A stretch of 64,000 nucleotides of DNA from positions 403,001 to 467,000 of the forward strand of contig NZ_JBBOUK010000001.1 in NCBI RefSeq assembly GCF_038006045.1. Direction: 5' to 3'. The notes under the pieces are model-generated. The model made no database searches and was not told the origin of the DNA. It saw nothing but the letters and a program-made list of their open reading frames with translations. Below, in pieces: positions 24,107 to 32,687 of this stretch; position 1 is the stretch's first letter; every line of letters begins with the position of its first letter. The translations under genes and the position numbers were made by a program. The stretch comes from Exiguobacterium sp. FSL W8-0210. GTDB taxonomy: Bacteria; Bacillota; Bacilli; Exiguobacteriales; Exiguobacteriaceae.

Positions 24107-25281
24107 TCCTTAGAATTTAAGGCACGTAAAACGGTTGCTCCAAGTGTCTTCGCACCGATCAACAACGCTTGTTCATTGATCTCGTACTGTGGATGGTGCT
24201 GCGGATAGTTGACGCGACCGTCCGTATAGCCAGAGCCGGTAAAGAAATAACTACCCGGGACGTGTGTTAAGTAATGTGCGAAGTCGTCCGCCGCCATCAT
24301 TGGTGTGAGTGCCCGGACGGATGCTTCCGGTAAGAAAGCAGCAGCTTCCTGAACGAGTTTTGTCTCATCCGGGTGATTCCAGAGCGCCGGGTAACCAGTC
24401 GTGAAGTCGATTGAATAGGTAGCACCGATGCCGGCACATGTCGTTTTGGCGACAAGATCGACTTCTTGCCGGAGCTGATGCCGCAGTGTTTCATTGAACG
24501 TCCGGATTTCCCCGACGATGCGTGCTTCACCCGTGACGATGTTCGGAGCCGTTCCCGCATGGAAAGAACCAATTGCAAGAACAGCAGGCTCAAACGGATC
24601 GACCCGTCGACTAACGAGATGTTGTAAGTTGCAGACGAGTTGCGCTCCAGCGACGAGCGCATCTTTTGTTTTGTGCGGTGCTTGCGCATGACCACCTTGA
24701 CCATGGACGATGATTTCGAATTCGTCGATCGCACATAATGTATGTCCTTCCCGAAACCCAATCGTGCCAACCGGTAAATCATTTTCGAGATGTGTCGCGA
24801 AAATTGCATCGACCCCTTCGAGGACGCCGGCTTCGATCATTTGGATGGCTCCACCGGGAAAGACCTCTTCTCCATGCTGGTGGATGATCCGAATCGTTCC
24901 TTGCAATTGATCGCGTAACGGATAGAGTGTAGCAGCAAGGGCCATCACGATCGCCGTATGACCATCGTGTCCACATGCATGCATGACCCCGGGATGGATC
25001 GACCGGAAGGCAAGCGTCGTCTCTTCTTGAAGTGGTAAAGCATCAAAATCGGCACGGACCGCAATCGTCGGACCAGGCTGTTTGCCTTCGATCGTCGCGA
25101 CGACACCACGACCTCCGACGGCTGTTTGATAAGGGATGCCCTGCTCCGCGTAAAAGTTTGCAATTCGTTCTGATGTGCGGACTTCCTGGAAAGAGAGTTC
25201 CGGATGTCGATGAAAATCACGACGTAACGCGATCATCGTCGGTTCGAATTGTTCAAGTGCTTCAAAAAGTTGAGTTTGCAT
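24103..25281 (-). CDS. M20-family amidohydrolase (N-acyl amino acid / hippurate hydrolase type)
   Basis: Metal-dependent amide hydrolase of 392 residues. Metal ligands are visible in VMHACGHDGHTAIVMAL (near residues 95-110), then HGEEVFPGGA, ATHLEND and the closing MMAADDFAHYL. The dimerisation domain lies between about 180 and 290. The start at 25281 has AAAGGAG seven bases upstream; a TTG two codons earlier is possible. Substrate cannot be told: relatives hydrolyse hippurate, N-acetyl amino acids or N-acetyl-diaminopimelate. No operon partner. Confidence 0.85.
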   Translation of the reverse strand: MQTQLFEALEQFEPTMIALRRDFHRHPELSFQEVRTSERIANFYAEQGIPYQTAVGGRGVVATIEGKQPGPTIAVRADFDALPLQEETTLAFRSIHPGVMHACGHDGHTAIVMALAATLYPLRDQLQGTIRIIHQHGEEVFPGGAIQMIEAGVLEGVDAIFATHLENDLPVGTIGFREGHTLCAIDEFEIIVHGQGGHAQAPHKTKDALVAGAQLVCNLQHLVSRRVDPFEPAVLAIGSFHAGTAPNIVTGEARIVGEIRTFNETLRHQLRQEVDLVAKTTCAGIGATYSIDFTTGYPALWNHPDETKLVQEAAAFLPEASVRALTPMMAADDFAHYLTHVPGSYFFTGSGYTDGRVNYPQHHPQYEINEQALLIGAKTLGATVLRALNSKD

Positions 25282-25358
25282 CTTCAAGCTCCTTTGACGT
25301 GTGTCTTTTCGTGAAAATGGGTACAGATACAGGTAATCACGAAAGGGGATAATGAAAC

Positions 25359-25652
25359 ATGGGAGAAATCGTCGTCAACGCTGTACTTACAATCAAAGCA
25401 GGACTTGCGGATCAAGTCTTCCCGATTCTACAAACGGTTTATCATGCCTCACAAAAAGAAGAAGGGTGCTTACGTTATTCCTTACATCAATCGATCGAGG
25501 ATGAGCATCAATTCATGCTGTATGAAGTGTATCGTGATGAAGAGGCACTTGAAGCGCATATCGCATCCGATCACTATAAAGCCTACCGTGAACAGATCGA
25601 GTTATACTTGATGGATCGACAAGTAACGAAATACGTCGAGATGACATTTTAA
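25359..25652 (+). CDS. Antibiotic-biosynthesis-monooxygenase (ABM) domain protein
   Basis: 97-residue dimeric ferredoxin-like barrel. The pattern EEGCLRYSLHQSIEDEHQFMLYEVYRDEEALEAHIASDHYKAY is characteristic of the ABM/YgiN group (quinol monooxygenase-like). GAAAGGGG precedes the ATG. It stands alone in front of a terminator. Role unknown; such proteins act on quinones, haem or small aromatics. Confidence 0.8.
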   Translation: MGEIVVNAVLTIKAGLADQVFPILQTVYHASQKEEGCLRYSLHQSIEDEHQFMLYEVYRDEEALEAHIASDHYKAYREQIELYLMDRQVTKYVEMTF

Positions 25653-25671
25653 CGTATTGCGATAAGAAGAG

Positions 25672-25708
25672 ACGAACCCGTCGATTTCGACGGATTCGTC
25701 TTTTTTTG
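25672..25708. terminator. Terminator between ABM protein and the NlpC/P60 gene
   Basis: GACGAACCCGTCG and CGACGGATTCGTC pair almost fully, followed by seven T. It separates two converging genes. Confidence 0.85.
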
Positions 25709-25710
25709 TC

Positions 25711-28065
25711 TTACATCGATTTAAATCCGAGGAAATGCTCTTGCCAACGCGGTTCGTAAATCGAGTTGATTTGAAGCTGTGAACCGCCTGCATGGATGAA
25801 GTGTTCGCTATCGAGCATGATTCCGATATGCGATGGACCATCTGTATAAGTGTTCTGGAAGAAGACGATATCCGAGCGTTTACCGCTTGCAATACTCGTC
25901 CGGCGATTTGTAAAGAAAGCACCGTACCAGTAGCCACGAACGTTCGTCCGACCACCGTATTTTCCGGCCTTGTTCGTCGCGTAGTGAATCAAACCGGAAC
26001 AGTCAAAACCACCGTTCACGGCATCTTGCGAACCCCATGTGTATGGTGTGCCGATATGTTGGACTGCTGCTTGGATCAGCTTTTCACCACGCGTATTATT
26101 CTTTTTAACGACCCGTTTATCGGACGTGATCGTCACGGCGGATACAGGAAGATAAACAGGTGTCCAGCCTGACTGGATGACATAGAAGTTTCCGACTCGA
26201 TGACGCGGATAAACCCGTTTGCCTTGTTCAACGAGTCCGCTACCTTTTGGACTTGTCGGACTCGCAAAGAACGACGTCGTCTGTTTGACCGTATAGATTT
26301 TCGCTCGGTCGATCGCTTTTTGTGTCAGTCCCATATCGGGTTTGCTCGTGCTGATATAAGGGTTGAGGACATAACCGGTTTGACCATTTGCCAGGCGAAC
26401 TTGCCAAAAGTCATCATCAATCGATTTCAGACCAATCAGTTTTGTTCCTTTCTTCAAATAGGCAGCTGGGCGACTGTAAGCAACGTCGGCAGAGAAGAGT
26501 GGCGTCTGGTCCAGGTGGACATAAAATGTCGTTCCTTTTTTTGCTTTTGCCGTCGGCTTGTTCAGTCCGATGCGACTCGAATCGACGAAACCAAAGGTGT
26601 TTTTATATTTGACGCGTGTATAATAACCGCTTTTTCCGTAGATCGAAATCGAGGCCCCTTTTTTGAATGTGCCGATTTTTTTACCCGATAGTTTTGCCTG
26701 CGAACGAATGACGACATCGTCTTCCGTCACGTAGCGTTGGCCAGTGACGTCATACAGATCCGGCTTTTTCGTGACGAGATCCGTCGTCTTGACGTAACCG
26801 TAGACCGATCCTTTTTTCAAGCGTGTGTAACTGCCGCTTGTTCCGTAAATCGTTAGCTTATCAGCTCGTTTGACGGAATACATGATTTTGCTCTTCGTCG
26901 ACGCAGATGTGTAGACGGACAAGTTGCGTTTCGCGTATCGTGTCCCGGTTGATGCATAGACTTTTCCAGTACCGAGATCAGCTGTCTTGACGTAAGCATG
27001 AACTCCACGGAAGATGATCCGGCTATAGGCACCGCTTGTGCCATACACCGTCAGCAGCGTATTCGTTTGATGTTGCTTTAAGACAGGACTTGAAGATTTG
27101 GCATCCGAATAGATCGGTGTAGCACGCTGAACATAGAGGCGTGCAGTCTTCGGATAGTATTTTAACGTACCGAGATGTGCCGTCAACACATAGGCATACT
27201 CGTCGTTTCGTTTGATTCGTGTAAATGACCCCTCGATGCCGTACGTCTGAAGAGAAGTATTCACAGGAAGCGATTGTACGACTTTTCCTTTCGTAGTCGC
27301 AGTAGCATAGACCGTCGTCTGCTGTTGGACGTAACGTAGCCCTGTTTCCGGATGGTTCACGACCTGCGCATCTGCTAAATCAGTTGTCAATACGAAAGCG
27401 TAACCCGTCTTAGTCGCAACACGCGTAAAAGTACCGATCGTACCGAACGTTTCGAATGCTTGATTTTGAGTGACGGCTGTCTTCGTGCTCGTCGTCTTCG
27501 GCTCAACGAAAAGAGAAGTCGTTCGTTTGGCATAACGCGTCCCAACTAATTTCGGAAGTTGCTCGAGTTGTGCCGTCGGTACGTAGACGTATTGCTCGTT
27601 CCATTTCAGACGCGTGAACGTGTCGAAAGTGCCGTATGTATCGATTCGCTGATAGGCGGGAAGTGTCGTCACGACGGTGGGGTCAAATGGTGAAGCAACT
27701 AATGAGAGTGGACTTTTCGACATCAGCGTAGCTTGTTTTTGAAAGACAGGTGCTGTTTGCGTTAACGCGTTTGTTGCGACATAAGCAGCGCCTTCTTGCC
27801 AACTGACACGAGTGAAGTCACCGTCCGTGCCAAGTGTCTTCAATGTCGTTCCTGCTGGTAGTTGTTGAATGACCGTTGTGGAATCAGCCGTTTGTAGCAA
27901 CGCAGCATCCTCTTTCAAATAAGCCGCCCCGGTCGTCTCGGTGACTGTTTGTGTTTCTGCTGTCGGTTGAGCAGGTGGCGATTCAGCGAGCGCGGGTGCG
28001 GGTAAAACCGAGCTCAACATTAACGTTGCGGCAAGTCCAGCAACATAAGCAGTCCATTTTTTCAT
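25711..28065 (-). CDS. Secreted NlpC/P60 cell-wall hydrolase with nine SH3-like repeats
   Basis: Extracellular peptidoglycan endopeptidase. A Sec signal peptide (MKKWTAYVAGLAATLMLSSV...ALA) is followed by nine bacterial-SH3-like repeats of 55 to 65 residues between about residue 50 and 640, most with the pattern YGTxGxxTRxK...YV. The C-terminal NlpC/P60 domain (about 665-784) has the catalytic Cys in FDCSGLIHYA, the His in SHIGIML and a third polar residue in FIHAGG. Total 784 residues. Start: ATG at 28065; GGAG lies better spaced for a TTG directly before it and a GTG at 28077 is also in frame. It is probably a wall-anchored autolysin, the SH3 units binding the wall. Confidence 0.9.
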   Translation of the reverse strand: MKKWTAYVAGLAATLMLSSVLPAPALAESPPAQPTAETQTVTETTGAAYLKEDAALLQTADSTTVIQQLPAGTTLKTLGTDGDFTRVSWQEGAAYVATNALTQTAPVFQKQATLMSKSPLSLVASPFDPTVVTTLPAYQRIDTYGTFDTFTRLKWNEQYVYVPTAQLEQLPKLVGTRYAKRTTSLFVEPKTTSTKTAVTQNQAFETFGTIGTFTRVATKTGYAFVLTTDLADAQVVNHPETGLRYVQQQTTVYATATTKGKVVQSLPVNTSLQTYGIEGSFTRIKRNDEYAYVLTAHLGTLKYYPKTARLYVQRATPIYSDAKSSSPVLKQHQTNTLLTVYGTSGAYSRIIFRGVHAYVKTADLGTGKVYASTGTRYAKRNLSVYTSASTKSKIMYSVKRADKLTIYGTSGSYTRLKKGSVYGYVKTTDLVTKKPDLYDVTGQRYVTEDDVVIRSQAKLSGKKIGTFKKGASISIYGKSGYYTRVKYKNTFGFVDSSRIGLNKPTAKAKKGTTFYVHLDQTPLFSADVAYSRPAAYLKKGTKLIGLKSIDDDFWQVRLANGQTGYVLNPYISTSKPDMGLTQKAIDRAKIYTVKQTTSFFASPTSPKGSGLVEQGKRVYPRHRVGNFYVIQSGWTPVYLPVSAVTITSDKRVVKKNNTRGEKLIQAAVQHIGTPYTWGSQDAVNGGFDCSGLIHYATNKAGKYGGRTNVRGYWYGAFFTNRRTSIASGKRSDIVFFQNTYTDGPSHIGIMLDSEHFIHAGGSQLQINSIYEPRWQEHFLGFKSM

Positions 28066-28163
28066 CAAGAGGTTCACTCCAATTCTTAAAATTTGTCATT
28101 ATGAATAGTGTAGCATGCGCTTGTTTAAAAATTGATAAAAATCAAAAAAATAGGAGATTGTCC

Positions 28164-28196
28164 ATAAAAAAACGGTATGCCTTGGCACGCCGTTTG
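28164..28196 (-). terminator. Terminator of the acetyltransferase gene
   Basis: Minus strand AAACGGCGTGCC...GGCATACCGTTT followed by seven T, 20 bases after the acetyltransferase stop codon. Confidence 0.8.
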
Positions 28197-28215
28197 AAGT
28201 CATATGTTAGTTATC

Positions 28216-28761
28216 TTATTCGTGATCCACTTGCCATTCCCAGTCAAGCATGCCGTAAATCAAGGAATCGCGCCAGTGGTCTTCGAGATAGACCGTCTCG
28301 CGGAGCTGTCCTTCCTTCGTCATGCCGACCTTTTGCAACACGCGTTCGGAAGCGACGTTCCGTGGGTCACACGTTGCCGTGATTCGGTGTAGTTCTAGTT
28401 TTTCGAAACCGAATTGGAGAAGGAAAGAGGCAATCGACGTCGCGTATCCGTTCCCCCATTCATCAGGCGAGAGGACGTATCCGATTTCGGCGATTTTATT
28501 CTCAACGTCTGTGATGACGAGTTCACCGGCACCGATGACGACGTCACTTGGAAACGTCACGGCAAAGACATAACGACGTCTTGGTGTCTCGAGTTCACTT
28601 TCAAGCGCATCGTGTAGGAATTGTTTCGTATCCGTTTCGGTATTCGGTCCCCACGACTGGAATTGACTGACGATGGGTTGTGAGGCATAAGCGTGAACCG
28701 CTTCTACATCTTCTGGTGTAAAACGACGAATCCGAAGTTGATCATTGATTTTATACCGCAT
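28216..28761 (-). CDS. GNAT-family N-acetyltransferase (RimJ/RimL-like)
   Basis: 181-residue acetyltransferase. The acetyl-CoA-binding motif A reads IGYVLSPDEWGNGYATS (about residues 99-115) and is followed by HRITATCDPRNVASERVLQKVGMTKEGQLRE, typical of the RimJ/L type that acts on N-terminal or side-chain amines. GAGGAGG precedes the ATG at 28761; the frame upstream of that has no ribosome site. Substrate unknown. It is transcribed away from the guanidine-responsive operon. Confidence 0.82.
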   Translation of the reverse strand: MRYKINDQLRIRRFTPEDVEAVHAYASQPIVSQFQSWGPNTETDTKQFLHDALESELETPRRRYVFAVTFPSDVVIGAGELVITDVENKIAEIGYVLSPDEWGNGYATSIASFLLQFGFEKLELHRITATCDPRNVASERVLQKVGMTKEGQLRETVYLEDHWRDSLIYGMLDWEWQVDHE

Positions 28762-28828
28762 GCAGCATCCTCCTCTTTCAGATGAAGTCACTTTGATTCT
28801 ATTTGACAGATGGGGAACGGATTCCTGT

Positions 28829-28857
28829 TTGACATAGGAAAAAGGGCGTGCTAGGGT
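28829..28857 (+). promoter_or_regulatory. Promoter of the guanidine riboswitch / gdnCD transcript
   Basis: TTGACA, 17-base spacer, TAGGGT. It lies directly before the riboswitch aptamer. Confidence 0.65.
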
Positions 28858-28861
28858 GGTT

Positions 28862-28998
28862 GTATCGAATGGAATAGGGAGTATCCTCTAGGGTTCCGTA
28901 CGGCTGGACCGAGGGAGGAACATGGACGTTTGTCCATGCAACGGAGGGATAAAAGCCCGGGAGTAAAGCGAATCGTCTCGCTTACTCCCGGGTTTTTT
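28862..28998 (+). ncRNA. Guanidine-I (ykkC) riboswitch with terminator
   Basis: Conserved blocks appear in order: TCTAGGGTTCCG, GGCTGGACCGAGG, and ACGGAGGGATAAAAGCCCGGGAG. The last block runs into a hairpin whose arms GCCCGGGAGTAAAGCGA and TCGCTTACTCCCGGG are followed by TTTTTT (28954-28998). In this class guanidinium binding prevents termination, turning on the two exporters downstream. Confidence 0.93.
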
Positions 28999-29030
28999 CA
29001 TTTGAATTTACCTATCAGGAGGCAATTACT

Positions 29031-29360
29031 ATGGCAAAGTATTGGATTGGCATCATCGTCGCATCATGTTTTGAAGTGGGCTGGGTCATCGGATTAAAAC
29101 ATGCGGCAACACCACTTGAGTGGGCTGCAACGATCGTCTGTATCATCGTTAGCTTTACCGTGCTAATTAAAGCGAGTAACCATTTACCAGTCGGAACGGT
29201 CTATGCTGTCTTCGTCGGTCTCGGAACAGCAGGAACGGTCGTGACGGATATCGTCTTGTTCGATCAAGCCGCTTCCGTGATGAAATTAGCATTGATTGTT
29301 GTCTTACTCGTCGGCGTCATCGGTCTGAAGTTAGTCAGTGGAGAGGAGAAATCAGCATGA
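29031..29360 (+). CDS. gdnC: SMR guanidinium exporter subunit 1
   Basis: Small multidrug resistance protein, 109 residues, four membrane helices. The membrane-embedded Glu essential for proton/guanidinium antiport is in ASCFEVGWV (residue 15). LPVGTVYAVFVGLGTAG is the helix-2/3 signature. CAGGAGGCA precedes the ATG. It overlaps the second SMR gene (ATGA), giving the two-subunit arrangement known as YkkC/YkkD, and its riboswitch directly shows guanidine control. Confidence 0.93.
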   Translation: MAKYWIGIIVASCFEVGWVIGLKHAATPLEWAATIVCIIVSFTVLIKASNHLPVGTVYAVFVGLGTAGTVVTDIVLFDQAASVMKLALIVVLLVGVIGLKLVSGEEKSA

Positions 29361-29674
29361 GTTGGATTTATTTAATCATTGCCGGAATCTTTGAGATGTT
29401 TGGTGTCGTCTTGATCAATACGTTCAATCAAAATAAGAATGCGAAGAATCTACTGTTGATGGGAACCGGATTCGGACTCAGTTTCCTATTCTTAACGCTT
29501 GCGATGAATGGTTTACCGATGGGAACGGCGTATGCGGTATGGACGGGAATCGGAGCAGCGGGCGGTGCGATTCTCAGCATGGTGCTCTATAACGAATCAA
29601 AAGACTGGAAGCGACTGGTTTGTATCGGTCTCGTCTTAAGTGCGACGATTGGTCTGAAACTCGTCGGCGAATGA
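29357..29674 (+). CDS. gdnD: SMR guanidinium exporter subunit 2
   Basis: 105-residue SMR protein with four membrane helices, key Glu in AGIFEMFGV (residue 13) and GLPMGTAYAVWTGIGAAGG. It starts within the gdnC stop codon, so the two subunits are made together and probably form an antiparallel hetero-dimer. No terminator is obvious after it; the 128 bases to the next gene hold no clear motif apart from its ribosome site. Confidence 0.92.
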   Translation: MSWIYLIIAGIFEMFGVVLINTFNQNKNAKNLLLMGTGFGLSFLFLTLAMNGLPMGTAYAVWTGIGAAGGAILSMVLYNESKDWKRLVCIGLVLSATIGLKLVGE

Positions 29675-29802
29675 TTGTTTACATGTCAAACAGATGACGT
29701 TTTAACGGAACGCATATTTTTTGGCATATTTTAACGCAAAAGAGGAAATACTCCTTATAGAAGTCACGCATGACAAATCGTGTTAATAAGGGGAGAACAT
29801 CC

Positions 29803-30546
29803 ATGAAAACAAAACAATATATCGGAACGTTCTATTCAGAGGAAGAATTGATTTCAAAAATGGACGAACTGCACATTCAAGGACACCGGGAGGAAGACTT
29901 CTACGTCATCGTCAAGGAGAAGTCGAACATCGCACTCGTCCGTAGCCAAATGGACGCAGAAATCGCGACGACGAAACCGTCTTGGATTGATCGGATTCGT
30001 GGGAACAAAGGTCGTGATCAAGAAGTCGATGATCTGTTCGGGTCACTTGATCTATCAGACAATGAAATCGAACAACGCAAAACGGAAGTCGAAGGTGGGG
30101 GCTTCGTTCTGTTACTTGAAGTCCAAGACATCCAGTTCGATCCACATTTAAATACAGACAATACGCATCCTGACGTAAAAGTCCGTTATGGTAGTGGCGA
30201 AGAGACGCATACGTCATCAGATGCGAACTCCAATGCACAGCTCGGCTCCGGTAATCCGCTTGATGTTGATAAAGATTCGAAGGAAGAGCATGCAGAGATT
30301 GATTTGCACCGTGCCGGTACGGATAAGATGCCGCAAGACGATCAGGCAATCGATCATTCAAAAAAACTCGACGGAAACCGGGAACCGGACATCGCGATGC
30401 GTCGGGATGACGATTTCCGCCGGCCGGAAACAGAACGCGAGGAAAAAGAACATGATGCAACGCAAGACGGCGAAGAACATCGTCAATCGAAACATCAATC
30501 GGATGACATCGCCAAGCAAGACCATGGAAATAATTTAGACCGCTAA
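29803..30546 (+). CDS. General-stress protein with YflT domain and charged disordered tail
   Basis: 247 residues. The N-terminal part (1-110; KQYIGTFYSEEELISKMDELHIQGH...DFYVIV) matches the YflT/GSP17M heat- and general-stress domain. From about residue 125 on it is an unusual hydrophilic tail, extremely rich in Asp, Glu, His, Lys and Asn, ending DDIAKQDHGNNLDR and predicted disordered. Start at 29803 is set by AAGGGGAGA; an in-frame ATG at 29770 has none. Relatives in Bacillus are SigB-controlled, but no convincing SigB promoter was found here. Confidence 0.78.
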   Translation: MKTKQYIGTFYSEEELISKMDELHIQGHREEDFYVIVKEKSNIALVRSQMDAEIATTKPSWIDRIRGNKGRDQEVDDLFGSLDLSDNEIEQRKTEVEGGGFVLLLEVQDIQFDPHLNTDNTHPDVKVRYGSGEETHTSSDANSNAQLGSGNPLDVDKDSKEEHAEIDLHRAGTDKMPQDDQAIDHSKKLDGNREPDIAMRRDDDFRRPETEREEKEHDATQDGEEHRQSKHQSDDIAKQDHGNNLDR

Positions 30547-30582
30547 AATAATAGATTAGAATCACGCATCAGGGTCATCATC

Positions 30583-30626
30583 AAAGAAGGTACCTTCCGG
30601 AACAATTCCGAAAGGTACCTTCTTTT
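30583..30626. terminator. Terminator between stress protein and aldo/keto reductase
   Basis: AAAGAAGGTACCTT and AAGGTACCTTCTTT pair perfectly around a CGGAA-type inner stem, followed by TT. Symmetric, so usable from both sides by these convergent genes. Confidence 0.85.
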
Positions 30627-30657
30627 TGTATGGAGATTAAACGAGAATCGTCTCGTC

Positions 30658-31473
30658 TTATTTATGATCCGGATTTGATCCTGTACGCACGTTGGCGTTC
30701 AATTGATCGATGGCTTGCATATCAGCGTCTGACAAGCTGAAGTCGAAGACATCAAGATTTTCGCGAATGCGGCTTGGCGTGACAGATTTCGGAATCGCGA
30801 CGATATCGTGTTGCAAGTGCCAACGGAGGACGACTTGAGCTGGCGTTTTCTGATGACGATCGGCGATATCGACGATGACCGGATGCGTTAACGCGTCGCG
30901 TCCTTTCATCAACGGACTCCAAGCTTCAACGACGATACCGTGCTTGCGGCAAAAGTCTCGGATCGCTTCTTGGCTAAGGAACGGATGGAGTTCAATCTGA
31001 TTGACGGCAGGAACGATTGATCCTTCGGCTAAAATTCGTTCCAAGTGCGGAATATGGAAGTTCGAAACACCGATGGCACGCGTCTTTCCTTCTGCATAGA
31101 GATGTTCGAGTGCCCGCCATGTCTCGACATAACGATCCTCTTTTGGCATCGGCCAATGAATCAGGTACAAATCGACGTAATCGACACCAAGCTTTTGCAG
31201 ACTCGTCTCGAAAGCGGCAAGTGTCTCTTCATATCCGTGATCGGAATTCCAGACTTTCGTCGTTAGAAAGATCTCTTCTCGGGGAATGCCCGAGTCACGC
31301 AGCGCGCGACCGACACCTTCTTCGTTCTCGTAAATCATCGCCGTATCGATTGAACGATACCCGGCGCGGAGTGCTTCACTGACCGCTTCATATACTTCTT
31401 CTTCCGGTACTTTAAAGACACCATATCCGAGTTGGGGCATGCTGATGCCGTTATTTAACGTAATCTGTTGCAT
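30658..31473 (-). CDS. Aldo/keto reductase
   Basis: NADPH-dependent carbonyl reductase of the AKR5-like group (glyoxal/methylglyoxal reductases such as YvgN). The catalytic tetrad is visible: Asp and Tyr in SIDTAMIYENE (residues about 44-54), Lys in TTKVWN and His in YLIHWPMP. The NADP-phosphate loop IPKSVTPSRIREN is near residue 230. 271 residues, normal. AAGGAG is 11 bases before the ATG, a little far; no better start is in frame. It is divergent from the alcohol dehydrogenase gene, with a shared promoter region. Confidence 0.88.
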   Translation of the reverse strand: MQQITLNNGISMPQLGYGVFKVPEEEVYEAVSEALRAGYRSIDTAMIYENEEGVGRALRDSGIPREEIFLTTKVWNSDHGYEETLAAFETSLQKLGVDYVDLYLIHWPMPKEDRYVETWRALEHLYAEGKTRAIGVSNFHIPHLERILAEGSIVPAVNQIELHPFLSQEAIRDFCRKHGIVVEAWSPLMKGRDALTHPVIVDIADRHQKTPAQVVLRWHLQHDIVAIPKSVTPSRIRENLDVFDFSLSDADMQAIDQLNANVRTGSNPDHK

Positions 31474-31546
31474 CGATTCATCGACTCCTTTGTAGTAAAT
31501 TCTTCTCTTTTCTAGTGTACGCGCTCCTCCTGTAAAAATCGAATGA

Positions 31547-31575
31547 TTGCCGAAGTGAGTTCTTTTGCGTATACT
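31547..31575 (+). promoter_or_regulatory. Promoter of the glycerol-dehydrogenase-like gene
   Basis: TTGCCG, 17-base spacer, TATACT, ending 30 bases before the GTG start. Confidence 0.6.
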
Positions 31576-31605
31576 GAGCGATAACAAATATTAGGAGGCG
31601 ATCCT

Positions 31606-32631
31606 GTGATTCGACAAGCTGTTTTACAATACATACATGAGCAACACGCACTCGATCAACTCGAAGAAGTGATAGGTGATCGTTCAGCAGTCCTGATTCA
31701 TGGACGTCAAGCCTACGAAGCAGCTGCTTTTGCTTTACCGGATGTTCCCCGCTTTTTATTTGAAGGACATTGTACGGATCAACAGGTGGCATTCTTCAAA
31801 CAAGTATGTGCTCCGTATGATGTGATTCTCGCACTCGGAGGTGGGAGTGTCATCGATACGGCAAAACAGGTCGCGTTTCAATTACAACGTCCTGTCATCG
31901 TCATTCCGACGATTGTCTCGAACTGTGCCCCGTGGACTCCGCTCAGTGTCATGTATAACGAACAGGGACAGTATATTCGATTTGACACGTTTCCTGTCGT
32001 GATTGAAGCTCTTTTACTCGATCATCGTATCATCGCAACGAGTCCGTATGATTATTTTGTCGCCGGACTCGTCGATACGCTAGCAAAATGGTATGAAGCA
32101 CGTGCCTTGAGTGGATCTACAGCAAGCGATCCCGTCATCGAGACGGCACTCCGGACAGCTGAGCGATGCAAGGACCTCATTTTGTCGACGAATGTGACAG
32201 AAGGGCGTTTTCGTGAATATCCAGCTGAAATCCAATACCTCGTCGAGACCGTCATTCCATTAGCTGGAAGCATTGGAGGTTTTGGTGATGCGGCGACACG
32301 CGGTGCAATCGGACACGCGGTACATAACGCATTATCTCCTTATCCAGAAACACATGCGTTCTTACATGGGAGTAAGGTCGGTTACGGGTTACTCGTCCAA
32401 GAGAAGCTGCTCGGACATGATGATGATTATGAAGAGTTGCGTGACTATCTTCTTGCACAAGAACAGCCGACGGCACTCGCAGACTTCGCATTATCGCTCG
32501 ATGTCGTCGAAACACTTGCTTTACGGACATCGAAAGAGGAACTGTGTCGTCTGTTGCGTCCGATCGTGTCAGTGGAACAACTAGTGGATGCTATTACACG
32601 GAACGAGACGGTTTTCGTTTCAACGACTTAA
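31606..32631 (+). CDS. Iron-containing alcohol dehydrogenase, glycerol-dehydrogenase-like
   Basis: 341-residue NAD(P)-dependent dehydrogenase. The nucleotide motif LALGGGSVIDTAK lies near residue 76-88. Metal ligands are visible as Asp in AGLVDTLAKWYEA (near 151), His in IGHAVHNAL (near 229) and His in FLHGSKVGYG (near 247). The start is GTG with TTAGGAGGCGA upstream. The order fits the GldA branch, but the protein is shorter than typical GldA (about 365), and the substrate is uncertain. Confidence 0.85.
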   Translation: MIRQAVLQYIHEQHALDQLEEVIGDRSAVLIHGRQAYEAAAFALPDVPRFLFEGHCTDQQVAFFKQVCAPYDVILALGGGSVIDTAKQVAFQLQRPVIVIPTIVSNCAPWTPLSVMYNEQGQYIRFDTFPVVIEALLLDHRIIATSPYDYFVAGLVDTLAKWYEARALSGSTASDPVIETALRTAERCKDLILSTNVTEGRFREYPAEIQYLVETVIPLAGSIGGFGDAATRGAIGHAVHNALSPYPETHAFLHGSKVGYGLLVQEKLLGHDDDYEELRDYLLAQEQPTALADFALSLDVVETLALRTSKEELCRLLRPIVSVEQLVDAITRNETVFVSTT

Positions 32632-32634
32632 CAT

Positions 32635-32687
32635 AAAAAGACGCACATGTGCCGAATAATCATCAAACGGTCCATGTGCGTCTTTTT
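32635..32687. terminator. Terminator between alcohol dehydrogenase and EAL gene
   Basis: AAAAAGACGCACATG and its exact complement with a 23-base loop; overlaps the EAL stop codon, so it serves both converging genes. Confidence 0.85.

Noticed and set aside
29690-29765. SigB promoter upstream of the YflT-type stress protein (GTTTTAA...GGCATA)
   Set aside because: The spacing between the two boxes (about 17-18) exceeds the usual 12-15 and the -10 box is poor.
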